Assembly (NCBI RefSeq): GCF_000314975.1
Contig: NZ_BAEN01000021.1
Span: 1-64,000, forward strand
Origin: Aliiglaciecola lipolytica E3
Lineage (GTDB): Bacteria; Pseudomonadota; Gammaproteobacteria; Enterobacterales; Alteromonadaceae
DNA length: 64,000 nt
Direction: 5' to 3'
Shown: positions 26,330-34,927 of the stretch, one piece after another
Layout: each line of letters starts with the position of its first letter
Numbering within the stretch: position 1 is the stretch's first letter
Made by a program: the position numbers and the translations under genes
The notes under the pieces: model-generated
What the model was told of the DNA's origin: nothing
Databases searched by the model: none
What the model saw: only the letters and a program-made list of their open reading frames with translations

Positions 26330-26874
26330 TGACGGACCTCCAGTTCATGTAAAATATTGCGATAGATAGAAAGCACTCTCTGCCCATACCAGCGTGCACG
26401 CTCTTCGTTCCAACTGTGATAGCGGCCTATGCCAAGCTCTAAATCATTTGGTGAAGACTTGATTGCTTCGGCCAAAATACTTGAGCCGACCGTAAGGTTG
26501 GTGATGGGGTCTAGCAGTTCCGCTGCTGAGCTCACCCGATGCCCATGCCAATGCAAATTGATTTGCATAAGGCCAATATCGAGCTGATATTTTTCAGTCT
26601 CTTGCAGTGCCTGGTTTAACAGTTGCTCTGCTTCTGTCTTAGATTTGGCGTAGGTTGCGTTTGAACCATTGCGAATTGCGTATGGCCATGGACTGGTCAT
26701 GTTGAGACCACGATGTGAGGCCGACTCAGCCAAGGCAACGGCGTAGAGCATGACTGGATCAATACCAACGCTTTGTGCTGCTTTTTCCCACTGATAGCCC
26801 GGAAACGCATAGACTGAAGTGCTTGCGGACATGGCTATCACTAGGGCAATGGTTTTTGCTTTAATCGTTTTCAT
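26326..26874 (-). CDS. SLT-type lytic transglycosylase of the ICE
   Basis: A 182-residue periplasmic protein with a cleavable signal (IALVIAMSASTSVYAF). The SLT domain has the catalytic glutamate in YAVALAESASHR (about residue 51), the substrate-groove motif IGLMQINLHWHG, and GIGRYHSWNEERARWYGQRV at the end. It probably opens the cell wall locally for the mating apparatus. It lies in the setR-repressed leftward operon and overlaps its upstream neighbour by 14 bases. Confidence 0.85.
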   Translation of the reverse strand: MKTIKAKTIALVIAMSASTSVYAFPGYQWEKAAQSVGIDPVMLYAVALAESASHRGLNMTSPWPYAIRNGSNATYAKSKTEAEQLLNQALQETEKYQLDIGLMQINLHWHGHRVSSAAELLDPITNLTVGSSILAEAIKSSPNDLELGIGRYHSWNEERARWYGQRVLSIYRNILHELEVRQ

Positions 26875-27589
26875 TTTTGTCCTCTAATTGATTTCCGAGA
26901 AGCGCCTGAATGGCTTTCGGGCTTATTCTTTTTAATGGCACTGCGCTAAAGTCGGCGATGCCTCTCGTATAAACTTGTGCCGCTTTTGACCAGTCGCCTA
27001 CGGCAACAGGCGCTTGCATATCAAATCCTTTTTGCTGGTTCTGATGGTCTGCAATACCCTGTAATAGCCTTGGGTATTCACCCACTTCGTCCCGTAGCAA
27101 GTAAGCCTGGTAGCGTGTTAAAAACTCTTTTTGCTTAAAGGGGTATTCCCTGTCATCAACCTTGCAGAGTTCAACCCATCCACCCATGTCTGAAATCACG
27201 CGGTGGATAAGCGCATCGTCAAACATCACGGATGTCCAAGCGCCAACCTGACGAACAGCCTTGTCAACTTTGTTCCAAGCAACCATGGCTCTTGAACCTG
27301 AGTTGCCGTCGATATGCTTGATGACGTCAGCGGGCTTTGGAAAAAATTGCCCAGTATCCGGTGATTGAATATGCCGAGTCAGACCGATTCGCACTTCTTC
27401 AATGCTATAAGCACGAAGGGCTTCAAATGCGATGGATAGCAATTGTGGTGATACGCTTTTGCCATACATGGCCCAAGCTGCTCCCCAAACTTCAGCAAAC
27501 TCGCGTTTATCAACCTCCTGCACTTGAACGAACCTCCCGAATACCTGGTCCGGCCCAGCTTTCAGCAATGCGGCGATTGCTTTCTTCAA
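26861..27589 (-). CDS. Conserved ICE protein, phage replication-type
   Basis: A 242-residue soluble protein of the conserved right-end operon. The central part (SIEEVRIGLTRHIQSPDTGQFFPKPADVIKHI, written here only as a landmark for residues ~65-95) resembles small proteins beside phage replication genes (DUF6475-like, from memory). There is no membrane segment or known catalytic motif. Its N-terminal coding part overlaps the end of the next upstream gene by 80 bases, so a later start is possible. Function is unknown. Confidence 0.65.
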   Translation of the reverse strand: MKKAIAALLKAGPDQVFGRFVQVQEVDKREFAEVWGAAWAMYGKSVSPQLLSIAFEALRAYSIEEVRIGLTRHIQSPDTGQFFPKPADVIKHIDGNSGSRAMVAWNKVDKAVRQVGAWTSVMFDDALIHRVISDMGGWVELCKVDDREYPFKQKEFLTRYQAYLLRDEVGEYPRLLQGIADHQNQQKGFDMQAPVAVGDWSKAAQVYTRGIADFSAVPLKRISPKAIQALLGNQLEDKNEND

Positions 27590-28379
27590 TATTCAATTGG
27601 TGATTGCTGCCCTTTAGGCTCGTCGATGATTGCTGTACTTCATCAATGCGAACGTACTCGTCTTCCCATTGCCGGTTTAAAAGCCAGTTATGTGGCATAG
27701 GGGTCTTAGTCCGATCTTGATACTGTAATCGGTTGTCTCGTTGCTCTTTCCAGCGTGTTAGCACTTCCAAGGCGAGTTCATGGTCTTCATTGAGGCCCAT
27801 GCGTAGCCATTCTTCTTTGGCTTTCGCTTTTTTTTCTTTGCGTATTTGTACATCCCAGAAGTCTTCAAACTGTATGTGGTCAACAGTTTTAACTGTTGGT
27901 TTATTGCTTCTCTCAGAGTCATCCGACCGTTGAGAGTCCCTTACCGGGTTGCCATCAGGCATAAACAATGATGAAAATTCTTCTGGTAGCCGAGCTTGAA
28001 AAGCGGCAAGAGATTTCAAAAGCGATGCCATACCAATGAAGTCGGCAGGTACATCTTTAAGCAACCGAAAGGCTGCCTTACCTTGGTTTGGGTTTTCGAT
28101 TGGGTTGTGCTTCAGAAAGCTTCGAATCAAAGTCCAACCAGATGCCTCGCAACGAATCAGGAACTGATCTTGTTCTAACTCACTTAACGTCTTGGCAACC
28201 TGTTGCTCATCCCAGTTCAAGTCAGAAGCAACGTAACCAATCGGCAGTCGAAAGCAGCCAAGCAAATTACAATGTGGGCATGTAAGCAAATACAGTCCTA
28301 GCAACTTCGCTGAGTCACTCCAGGACAAAACATTTTGCTTTAGCCAAAAGCGGGTATAGACCTTGCCATAATCACGCAT
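27510..28379 (-). CDS. Phage replication protein-like, ICE conserved gene
   Basis: A 289-residue soluble protein. The first ~110 residues look like a winged-helix domain seen in phage replisome-organiser proteins (FWLKQNVLSWSDSAKLLGLY, with CPHC near residue 35). A variable linker is followed by a basic, acidic-mixed C-terminal part. It sits just downstream of croS in the leftward operon. Function in SXT-family elements is not established; a link to replication of the excised circle is inference. Confidence 0.6.
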   Translation of the reverse strand: MRDYGKVYTRFWLKQNVLSWSDSAKLLGLYLLTCPHCNLLGCFRLPIGYVASDLNWDEQQVAKTLSELEQDQFLIRCEASGWTLIRSFLKHNPIENPNQGKAAFRLLKDVPADFIGMASLLKSLAAFQARLPEEFSSLFMPDGNPVRDSQRSDDSERSNKPTVKTVDHIQFEDFWDVQIRKEKKAKAKEEWLRMGLNEDHELALEVLTRWKEQRDNRLQYQDRTKTPMPHNWLLNRQWEDEYVRIDEVQQSSTSLKGSNHQLNIEESNRRIAESWAGPGIREVRSSAGG

Positions 28380-28434
28380 GGAGGAACTCGCTTTTGTGTT
28401 TACGTAAAATGCTGACCATTATTTGCCCTTAATC

Positions 28435-28686
28435 CTACTGGTTACTGGCTTTCAGCTCGCTTGGGCATTCGGGATAGATGTCCGGTCTTAACTGAGATCG
28501 GGTTACCTGTCCTTGCGTAGCTTGTTCGATGGGTAAAACGAATTCAGCGGGAACACGCCCTGATTTATTCAACCAAAACCAGACGTTTTGCTGTTTTGAG
28601 TTGATGGCTCTTGCTAATGCTGATTGCCCGCCGACCAAGTCAATGGCACGGCGGAGATGTTTTTGTGTCGTGTTGAACACTTCCAT
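28435..28686 (-). CDS. croS: Cro-like repressor (YdaS-type helix-turn-helix)
   Basis: An 83-residue DNA-binding protein with a helix-turn-helix of the YdaS/Cro type (LRRAIDLVGGQSALARAI then QQNVWFWLNKSGRVPAEFV). It is the first gene of the leftward operon, opposed to setR, as croS is in SXT/R391 elements. It likely competes with SetR at the shared operators and favours the induced state. AGGAGA lies 5 bases before the ATG. Confidence 0.85.
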   Translation of the reverse strand: MEVFNTTQKHLRRAIDLVGGQSALARAINSKQQNVWFWLNKSGRVPAEFVLPIEQATQGQVTRSQLRPDIYPECPSELKASNQ

Positions 28687-28695
28687 ACCGTCTCC

Positions 28696-28792
28696 TGTTA
28701 CAATAATAACTGTTACAAGATTGAATGTTACAGTTTAAACTGTAGATAAGTCAACAGTTAAAATTGTTGAAAGACTACAGTTTTATTTGTAG
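28696..28792. promoter_or_regulatory. SetR/CroS operator cluster with divergent promoters
   Basis: Four dyads fill the croS-setR gap: an imperfect one at 28696-28717 (TGTTACA arms), a perfect 16-base palindrome TACAGTTTAAACTGTA at 28729-28744, CAACAGTTAAAATTGTTG at 28752-28769, and CTACA/TGTAG at 28775-28792. The leftward promoter (croS) reads TTGACT (28754-28749) and TAACAT (28730-28725), 18-base spacing, overlapping the palindrome. Operator assignment follows the known layout in SXT/R391 ICEs; the exact boxes are read by eye. Confidence 0.7.
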
Positions 28793-28795
28793 AAT
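28767..28795 (+). promoter_or_regulatory. setR promoter predicting a leaderless mRNA
   Basis: TTGAAA (28767-28772) and TAGAAT (28790-28795) are separated by 17 bases. The expected transcription start falls at about 28802-28804, on or within two bases of the setR ATG at 28804, and no ribosome site precedes that ATG. The promoter overlaps two of the operator dyads, so SetR would control its own gene. Confidence 0.65.
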
Positions 28796-28803
28796 GCGGG
28801 CTT

Positions 28804-29451
28804 ATGAAAACTTTATCCGAACGACTAAACCATGCCTTGCAGCTTACTGGGGTAACTCAGTCTGAGTTGGCTCGTCGCATTGGTATCAAACAGCAGTCGA
28901 TCAGCCAGATTTGCTCTGGTAAATCGGCTAGGTCTCGTTACACCATGCAGATCGCGGAGGCGCTTCGCGTGAATGCTCATTGGCTCGCCACAGGTGATGG
29001 CGAGATTGGCTTGGGGGTCGGTAATGTAGAAGTCGGGCCTGATATTAAGGGAAGAATTCCTCTCATTAACTGGGTTCAGGCCGGTGATTGGACTGAAATA
29101 GCGGAGGGATTTGCCCATGAAGATGCTGAGGAGTGGCGTGAAGTCACTGGGAAAGCACATGAGGGTTGTTTCGCACTTCGCGTAAAAGGCGACAGTATGG
29201 AAAATCCAAGCGGAAAAAAATCCATACCTGAGGGGGCAGTGATCGTTGTTGATCCTGAGTTACCTTACTCTTCAGGTTCATTGGTTGTTGCGCGTTTGGA
29301 TGATTCGAAAGAAGCAACCTTTAAGCAGTTGGTTATTGATGGTGAACAGAAGTATCTAAAACCTTTGAACCCGCAATACCCTGCAATACCGATCAACGGC
29401 AACTGCACCATCATCGGTGTAGTACGACAAGCTATCATCGATTTCTGGTAG
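28804..29451 (+). CDS. setR: CI-like master repressor SetR
   Basis: A 215-residue repressor that keeps the ICE quiescent and is removed in the SOS response. Residues ~1-65 form a helix-turn-helix domain (GVTQSELARRIGIKQQSISQ). The C-terminal S24/LexA domain has the self-cleavage pair Ala93-Gly94 (VQAGDW), catalytic Ser131 (KGDSME) and Lys174 (ATFKQL). Gly94 is the residue altered in the known uncleavable SXT SetR mutant (from memory). It is transcribed opposite to croS. Confidence 0.95.
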   Translation: MKTLSERLNHALQLTGVTQSELARRIGIKQQSISQICSGKSARSRYTMQIAEALRVNAHWLATGDGEIGLGVGNVEVGPDIKGRIPLINWVQAGDWTEIAEGFAHEDAEEWREVTGKAHEGCFALRVKGDSMENPSGKKSIPEGAVIVVDPELPYSSGSLVVARLDDSKEATFKQLVIDGEQKYLKPLNPQYPAIPINGNCTIIGVVRQAIIDFW

Positions 29452-29699
29452 CGAAGGAATTTGTGGTTTAGCCACAGTTGTTCATGAGCTGAAGAAGCAA
29501 CGATTGCAAACAGCTACAACTGAGCATTGGCGCACGCTGAGAGCAAATGGTAACCGATTAGATAACCATTGATTGTTTATAAAGTCAAGATCAGCGAAAA
29601 TAGCGGCCAATTACGATTAACACGACGGATTTGACAAGCGAAGAACTGAAAAGAGAGTACTTCCAAAAGTGTGTACAAATCCGTGTACAAACTAAAAGA
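29452..29699. other. ICE right-end non-coding segment
   Basis: These 248 bases lie between setR and the prfC start. They should hold arm-type recombination sites and the ICE-supplied promoter for prfC. A repeated GTGTACAA occurs at about 29671 and 29683. A TTGACA at 29630 has no convincing -10 box at normal spacing. Confidence 0.4.
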
Positions 29700-29790
29700 A
29701 TTTATACATGGCAAACCAAGATTTTCTCAATGAAATCAATAAGCGAAGGACCTTTGCTATCATCTCGCACCCGGATGCGGGTAAAACCAC
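29700..29790. other. attR junction of the ICE in the 5' end of prfC (approximate)
   Basis: SXT/R391 elements integrate in the first codons of prfC, and the element provides a new start for the gene. Here the conserved RF3 sequence begins at [17 protein letters not shown], codons ~12-28, while the first ~10 codons ([10 protein letters not shown]) are likely ICE-derived. The exact crossover base was not determined because attL is not in the window. Confidence 0.7.
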
Positions 29791-31294
29791 AATCACAGAA
29801 AAAGTGCTTTTATTTGGAAACGCATTGCAAAAAGCGGGGACTGTAAAGGGTAAAAAGTCTGGTCAGCATGCCAAGTCTGATTGGATGGAAATGGAAAAAG
29901 AGCGGGGCATCTCCGTTACGACTTCTGTGATGCAGTTCCCTTACAATGATCATTTAGTCAATTTGTTAGATACTCCGGGGCACGAGGATTTTTCTGAAGA
30001 TACCTATCGGACCCTCACTGCTGTAGATTCTTGCTTAATGGTTATCGATGCTGCTAAAGGTGTTGAAGCACGGACTATCAAATTGATGGAAGTTACCCGT
30101 TTACGAGATACGCCGATAATTACCTTCATCAATAAGTTGGATCGAGATACCCGCGATCCAATCGACTTGTTAGATGAAGTTGAAGACATCATGAAAATAA
30201 AGTGTGCCCCAATCACTTGGCCTATAGGTATGGGCAAAGAATTTAAAGGTGTATATCACTTACTTAGAGATGAAACCATTTTGTACAAAACGGGCATGGG
30301 CCATACGATTCAAGAAAAGCGAATAATCAAAGGTATTGATAATCCACTTTTGGATGACGCCATTGGTAGTTATGCCGAAGAGTTGCGCGAAATGCTTGAG
30401 TTGGTAAAAGGTGCTTCACACGAATTTGATCTACAACAATTTTTAAGTGGTGAACTGACTCCAGTGTATTTCGGTACGGCATTAGGTAATTTTGGTGTAG
30501 ACCACATGTTAGACGGACTTGTCGAATGGGCTCCGAAGCCACAGGGAAGAGAGTCAGACCTAGGAAAAGTGTCATCTGAGCAAAATAAATTCAGTGGTTT
30601 TGTATTTAAAATCCAAGCCAATATGGACCCCAAACATCGAGATCGTATTGCTTTTTGTCGCATTGTTTCAGGAAAATATGAAAAAGGCATGAAGATGCAC
30701 CAAACTCGGATTGGTAAAGATGTACGTATATCCGATGCATTAACCTTTTTAGCGGGTGATCGTGCTTTACTTGAGGAAGCTTACGCTGGCGATATTATCG
30801 GCTTGCATAACCATGGTTCTATTCAAATAGGTGATACCTTTACGTGGGGCGAAAAATTCCGCTTTGCCGGAATACCTAATTTCGCTCCAGAGTTATTCAA
30901 GCGTATACGACTAAAAGACCCGCTCAAACAAAAGCAGCTTCAAAAAGGGCTTATTCAGTTATCTGAAGAAGGTGCAGTACAAGTTTTCCGTCCATTGGTT
31001 AATAACGATTTGATTGTAGGAGCTGTTGGGGTACTGCAATTTGATGTCGTCGTGGCGCGTTTAAAAGCTGAGTACAATGTAGACGCAATTTATGAGCATG
31101 TTAATGTCAGTACGGCTCGTTGGATATACAGTAAAGACGAGAAAAAATTGGATGAGTTCAGACGTAAAGCAGAAGTGAATTTGGCCTTAGATGGCGGCGA
31201 TAATTTGACCTATATTGCGCCTACTATGGTAAATCTCAATTTGTCTCGCGAGCGTTATCCGGATATCGAATTCCATACAACTCGTGAACACTAA
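29708..31294 (+). CDS. prfC: Peptide chain release factor 3 (RF3)
   Basis: A translational GTPase of 528 residues that recycles RF1/RF2 from the ribosome after termination. The P-loop is SHPDAGKTT (about residues 19-27), with DTPGHEDFS near 88-96 and NKLDRD near 142. Length matches the enteric protein (529). The frame is intact across the ICE junction, so function should be kept. The start is ATG with only a weak ribosome site. The native promoter and first codons should lie at the far end of the ICE. Confidence 0.96.
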   Translation: MANQDFLNEINKRRTFAIISHPDAGKTTITEKVLLFGNALQKAGTVKGKKSGQHAKSDWMEMEKERGISVTTSVMQFPYNDHLVNLLDTPGHEDFSEDTYRTLTAVDSCLMVIDAAKGVEARTIKLMEVTRLRDTPIITFINKLDRDTRDPIDLLDEVEDIMKIKCAPITWPIGMGKEFKGVYHLLRDETILYKTGMGHTIQEKRIIKGIDNPLLDDAIGSYAEELREMLELVKGASHEFDLQQFLSGELTPVYFGTALGNFGVDHMLDGLVEWAPKPQGRESDLGKVSSEQNKFSGFVFKIQANMDPKHRDRIAFCRIVSGKYEKGMKMHQTRIGKDVRISDALTFLAGDRALLEEAYAGDIIGLHNHGSIQIGDTFTWGEKFRFAGIPNFAPELFKRIRLKDPLKQKQLQKGLIQLSEEGAVQVFRPLVNNDLIVGAVGVLQFDVVVARLKAEYNVDAIYEHVNVSTARWIYSKDEKKLDEFRRKAEVNLALDGGDNLTYIAPTMVNLNLSRERYPDIEFHTTREH

Positions 31295-31328
31295 ACAATT
31301 AAATTAAAAAGTATATTAAGTCCAAATT

Positions 31329-33065
31329 ATGAATTTACACACAGTCTTGTTAGACCGTTTTAAAGCCGCATTGATCAACATTGGCGCACCTGAGAATTCG
31401 CCTGCACCACTGGCAAAAAGTACCCGCGCTGAATTTGGTGAATATCAGTTCAATGGCGCAATGGCGCTGGCAAAAATATTGAAGCAAAAGCCAAGAGATA
31501 TTGCTGAAAAGATTGTGGCTGCAGTCGAGTTGGATGATATTGCAGAAAAATTAGAAGTTGCCGGCCCTGGATTCATAAATATTCATTTAAAATCTCAGTG
31601 GTTAGGTGAGCAGCTGCTCGAAGCTTATAATGACGAGCGCTTAGGTGTTGAAAAACAACAATCTCAAACCATTGTGGTAGATTACTCTTCGCCTAATCTG
31701 GCTAAAGAAATGCATGTGGGCCACTTACGAAGCACCATTATCGGTGATGCTGTGGTTAAAGCGTTAGAATTTATGGGCCATAATGTTATTCGTCAGAATC
31801 ATATGGGAGACTGGGGAACACAGTTTGGGATGTTATTGGCACATCTGAGTGACAAAATTGCTTCGAACCAAGTTGCTGAAACTGCATTATCTGATTTAGA
31901 AGATTTTTACCGAGAAGCAAAAGTTCGTTTTGATGAAGAGGATGGATTTGCAGATCGTGCCAGACAATATGTGGTCAAGTTGCAAGGTGGCGATGCACAT
32001 TGTTTATCCTTGTGGCAGGACTTTATCGATATATCAATTAAACACAGCGAAGAAGTATACAAGAAACTCAATGTCTCATTAACGCGCAAAGATATTATGG
32101 GTGAAAGCGCGTATAACGACGATCTGCTACCTACGGTGAATGAGTTAGTTCAAAAAGGTATTGCGGTAGAAGACCAAGGTGCACTTGTCGTTTTTATCCA
32201 GGAATTAGCCAATAAAGACGGTGAACCAGCAGTGTATATTATTCAAAAGTCTGGTGGTGGGTATCTTTACTCAACTACAGACCAAGCTGCCATTCGTTAT
32301 CGTTGCCAAAAGTTAGGTGCAGATAGAACGTTAATCTTTACCGATGCGCGTCAAGCATTGCATTTTAAACAAACCGAAATCGTTGCCCGTAAAGCAGGCT
32401 TTATTTCAGAACAGCAAAGTTATGAACATTGCCCATTTGGCATGATGTTAGGTCAAGACGGCAAACCCTTTAAAACACGCAGCGGTAGTACGGTTAAATT
32501 AGCAGACTTGCTCGATGAAGCGGTTGAACGTGCAGAAAAGCTTATGGCTGACAGAAAGTCAGACTTCAGTGAAGCAGAGCGTCAGCAAGTCGCCGAAAAG
32601 ATTGGTATCAGTGCGGTTAAATATGCCGATCTAAGTAAAAATCGCACTACTGATTATATTTTTAATTGGGATTCGATGTTAAGTTTTGAAGGTAATACTG
32701 CACCTTATATTCAATATGCTTACACTCGAGCCAATAAAATTTTCAAAGATGCTGGGGCAAACTCAGACAGTTTTACAGCATCCATAGAGCTGCAAAGTCC
32801 ACAAGAGCGCGTTTTAGCCGTAAAGCTGTTACAGTATGTTGAGGCGTTAAATTTACTCACCGCCGAAGCGACTCCGCATGTATTGTGTAGCTACCTATAT
32901 GAATTAGCGAGTAGCTTTATGAGCTTCTACGAAGCCTGCCCAATATTCAAGGCAGGTGTAAGTAACGAACAAAAGAATAGTCGCATTACGCTAACAGGTT
33001 TAACGGCAAAAACCATTAAGTCTGGGTTGGAGTTGCTTGGTATTAGCACGTTAGAAAAAATGTAG
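31329..33065 (+). CDS. argS: Arginyl-tRNA synthetase
   Basis: A class I synthetase of 578 residues that charges tRNA-Arg with arginine. The HIGH motif appears as HVGH (around residue 129, in NLAKEMHVGHLRSTIIGD). The KMSK loop is replaced by KPFKTRSGSTVKL near residue 380, as in other bacterial ArgS. The C-terminal DALR-type anticodon-binding domain contains the SYLYELASSFMSFYE segment. It follows prfC by 34 bases. Confidence 0.96.
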   Translation: MNLHTVLLDRFKAALINIGAPENSPAPLAKSTRAEFGEYQFNGAMALAKILKQKPRDIAEKIVAAVELDDIAEKLEVAGPGFINIHLKSQWLGEQLLEAYNDERLGVEKQQSQTIVVDYSSPNLAKEMHVGHLRSTIIGDAVVKALEFMGHNVIRQNHMGDWGTQFGMLLAHLSDKIASNQVAETALSDLEDFYREAKVRFDEEDGFADRARQYVVKLQGGDAHCLSLWQDFIDISIKHSEEVYKKLNVSLTRKDIMGESAYNDDLLPTVNELVQKGIAVEDQGALVVFIQELANKDGEPAVYIIQKSGGGYLYSTTDQAAIRYRCQKLGADRTLIFTDARQALHFKQTEIVARKAGFISEQQSYEHCPFGMMLGQDGKPFKTRSGSTVKLADLLDEAVERAEKLMADRKSDFSEAERQQVAEKIGISAVKYADLSKNRTTDYIFNWDSMLSFEGNTAPYIQYAYTRANKIFKDAGANSDSFTASIELQSPQERVLAVKLLQYVEALNLLTAEATPHVLCSYLYELASSFMSFYEACPIFKAGVSNEQKNSRITLTGLTAKTIKSGLELLGISTLEKM

Positions 33066-33088
33066 ACTAGCAAAAAGAAGAGGTCAAA

Positions 33089-33661
33089 ATGGTAAAAATA
33101 GTAGCGTTTAGTGGCAGTGGTCGCCGTGATTCAGTAAATAAAAAAGTGGTTGCTGTCGCAGCTAAAGGTGCTGAAGAAGCGGGAGCGCAGGTAACTATCG
33201 TCAATTTGGAAGATTTCAATTTGCCTATTTTCACCGAAGATTTAGAAGCGGAAAAAGGCATGGATCCCAACGCGCAAAAATTCAAAGAGTTGCTAATGGA
33301 TAGTGACGGCTTTTTGATTTCTTCACCTGAGTACAATAGTTCATACAGTGCCTTGTTTAAAAATGCGATAGATTGGGCTTCGCGCAAAATTGAAGGTGAA
33401 ACACCGCTACAGGCATACCGAGGAAAGGTGGCTGGAATTATGGCCGCGTCTCCCGGTTCAATTGGCGGAATGCGCGTATTGGTTACATTGCGCATGTTAA
33501 TGGAAAATCTGGGGACAATGGTTTTACCGGATCAAAAAGCGATTAGTGACGCGTTTTCAAAGTTTGATGAAAATGGCAAAATCAGCGATGAAAAAATTGA
33601 AAAAGCATTGAAAAATATCGGTAAAACTTTAGTTGAAACCTGCCATAAACTGAATAGTTAA
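33089..33661 (+). CDS. NADPH-dependent FMN reductase
   Basis: A 190-residue flavodoxin-fold reductase. The FMN phosphate loop is FSGSGRRDSVNKK (residues ~6-18) and the second family motif is SPEYNSSYSALFKNAIDWAS (about 78-97). It reduces flavins, quinones or similar small acceptors with NAD(P)H; the physiological substrate cannot be told. AAGAAGAGG lies just before the ATG. Confidence 0.88.
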   Translation: MVKIVAFSGSGRRDSVNKKVVAVAAKGAEEAGAQVTIVNLEDFNLPIFTEDLEAEKGMDPNAQKFKELLMDSDGFLISSPEYNSSYSALFKNAIDWASRKIEGETPLQAYRGKVAGIMAASPGSIGGMRVLVTLRMLMENLGTMVLPDQKAISDAFSKFDENGKISDEKIEKALKNIGKTLVETCHKLNS

Positions 33662-33686
33662 GCATTATTTGTGAGTTTTATAACGG

Positions 33687-33703
33687 CGGTATAATTTATA
33701 CCG
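33687..33703. terminator. Short hairpin after the FMN reductase gene
   Basis: The 7-base stem CGGTATA/TATACCG has a 3-base loop and lies between the reductase gene and prfB. The T tract that follows is weak, so it may be a terminator or only a structured spacer. Confidence 0.4.
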
Positions 33704-33786
33704 TCTTAATCCTTCTCGACATCTGTCCAAACGCCGCTAAATCCGGTAGAATCCCCGCCTTAATTTAAAATATCTATATAAGATTT

Positions 33787-34885
33787 ATGTTTGAAATCAA
33801 TCCTATACAAAATTTGCTAACAGACGTTAGAGAACGCAATACGTTGCTTCGGGGGTATCTTTGACTTCGATCTCAAGAAAGAACGTCTAGAAGAAGTCAG
33901 CCGTGAATTGGAAAGTCCAGAAGTTTGGAATGAACCTGAACGAGCGCAGGCTTTAGGAAAAGAGAAAGTTGCTCTAGAGCAAGTGGTTGAAACTATTGAA
34001 CAACTTGATCAAGGTGCGGAAGATGTTGAAGGTTTACTTGAGCTCGCAATTGAAGCTGAAGATCAGGAAACCTTTGATGAGGCGCAAACGGAACTGAACC
34101 AACTTGTAGAAAAACTCGAGTTACTCGAGTTTCGCCGCATGTTTTCAGGCCCCAATGATACTAATGATTGTTATCTGGATATTCAATCTGGTTCTGGCGG
34201 AACTGAAGCTCAAGACTGGGCAAACATGCTGTTGCGGATGTTTTTGCGTTGGGGCGAAGCACATGGCTTCAAACCAGAGTTGATAGAAGTTTCCGACGGT
34301 GATGTAGCGGGCATCAAAAGTGCTACTGTTCGTTTTACTGGCGAATATGCGTTTGGATGGTTACGCACTGAAACAGGGGTTCACCGTTTGGTTCGAAAAT
34401 CTCCATTTGATTCCGGTAATCGTCGTCACACATCGTTTGCATCTGCATTTGTTTATCCAGAGATAAATGATGATATTGAAATTGACATTAATCCATCAGA
34501 TTTACGTATAGATACCTATCGTGCATCTGGTGCTGGTGGTCAGCACGTAAACCGAACAGATTCAGCGGTTCGTATTACTCATTTGCCTACGAATATTGTG
34601 GTGCAGTGCCAAAATGATCGCTCACAACACAAAAACAAAGATCAGGCGTTTAAGCAATTAAAAGCCAAGCTCTACGAATTTGAAATGCAAAAACAGAACG
34701 AAGAGAAACAGGCGATGGAAGACAATAAGTCTGATATTGGTTGGGGAAGTCAAATTCGTTCTTATGTGTTGGATGATTCGCGCATTAAGGATTTGCGCAC
34801 TGGAGTTGAAACCAGAAATACTCAAGCTGTTTTAGACGGCGATTTAGATAAATTTATTCAGGCTAGCTTAAAATCTGGTCTATAA
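33787..34885 (+). CDS. prfB: Peptide chain release factor 2 with programmed +1 frameshift
   Basis: Translation starts at ATG 33787, reads 25 codons, meets an in-frame TGA at 33862-33864 after CTT, and must shift +1 to enter the long frame (GAC TTC GAT at 33863). The signal GGGGG TAT CTT TGA C is the autoregulatory RF2 frameshift site: low RF2 favours the shift. The complete product is 365 residues, equal to the E. coli length. It has the GGQ catalytic loop ([16 protein letters not shown]) and the SPF stop-recognition motif ([15 protein letters not shown]). The upstream SD-like bases read CGGGGG where E. coli has AGGGGG. Confidence 0.96.
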
Positions 34886-34927
34886 GCAATTTAGCCTTTA
34901 ATTCAAAAAATACTTTCAGGAAAGTCG

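Larger units (their letters stand above)
15023..29750. mobile_element. Right end of an SXT/R391-family ICE inserted in prfC
   Basis: The order traF-traH-traG, eex, setC-setD, transglycosylase, two phage-like genes, croS, setR, then prfC is the conserved right end of SXT/R391 integrative conjugative elements, which integrate in the 5' end of prfC. Protein lengths also fit from memory (TraG 1189, Eex 143, SetR 215 residues). The integrase, xis, origin of transfer, traI/traD and traL-to-traN blocks are not in the window. The left limit at 15023 is only the edge of the IS66 element, not the true left end of the ICE. Confidence 0.9.

Noticed and set aside
29630-29660. TTGACA before prfC as a promoter
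   Set aside because: No convincing -10 box at 16-18 bases; left as a possible but unsupported element.
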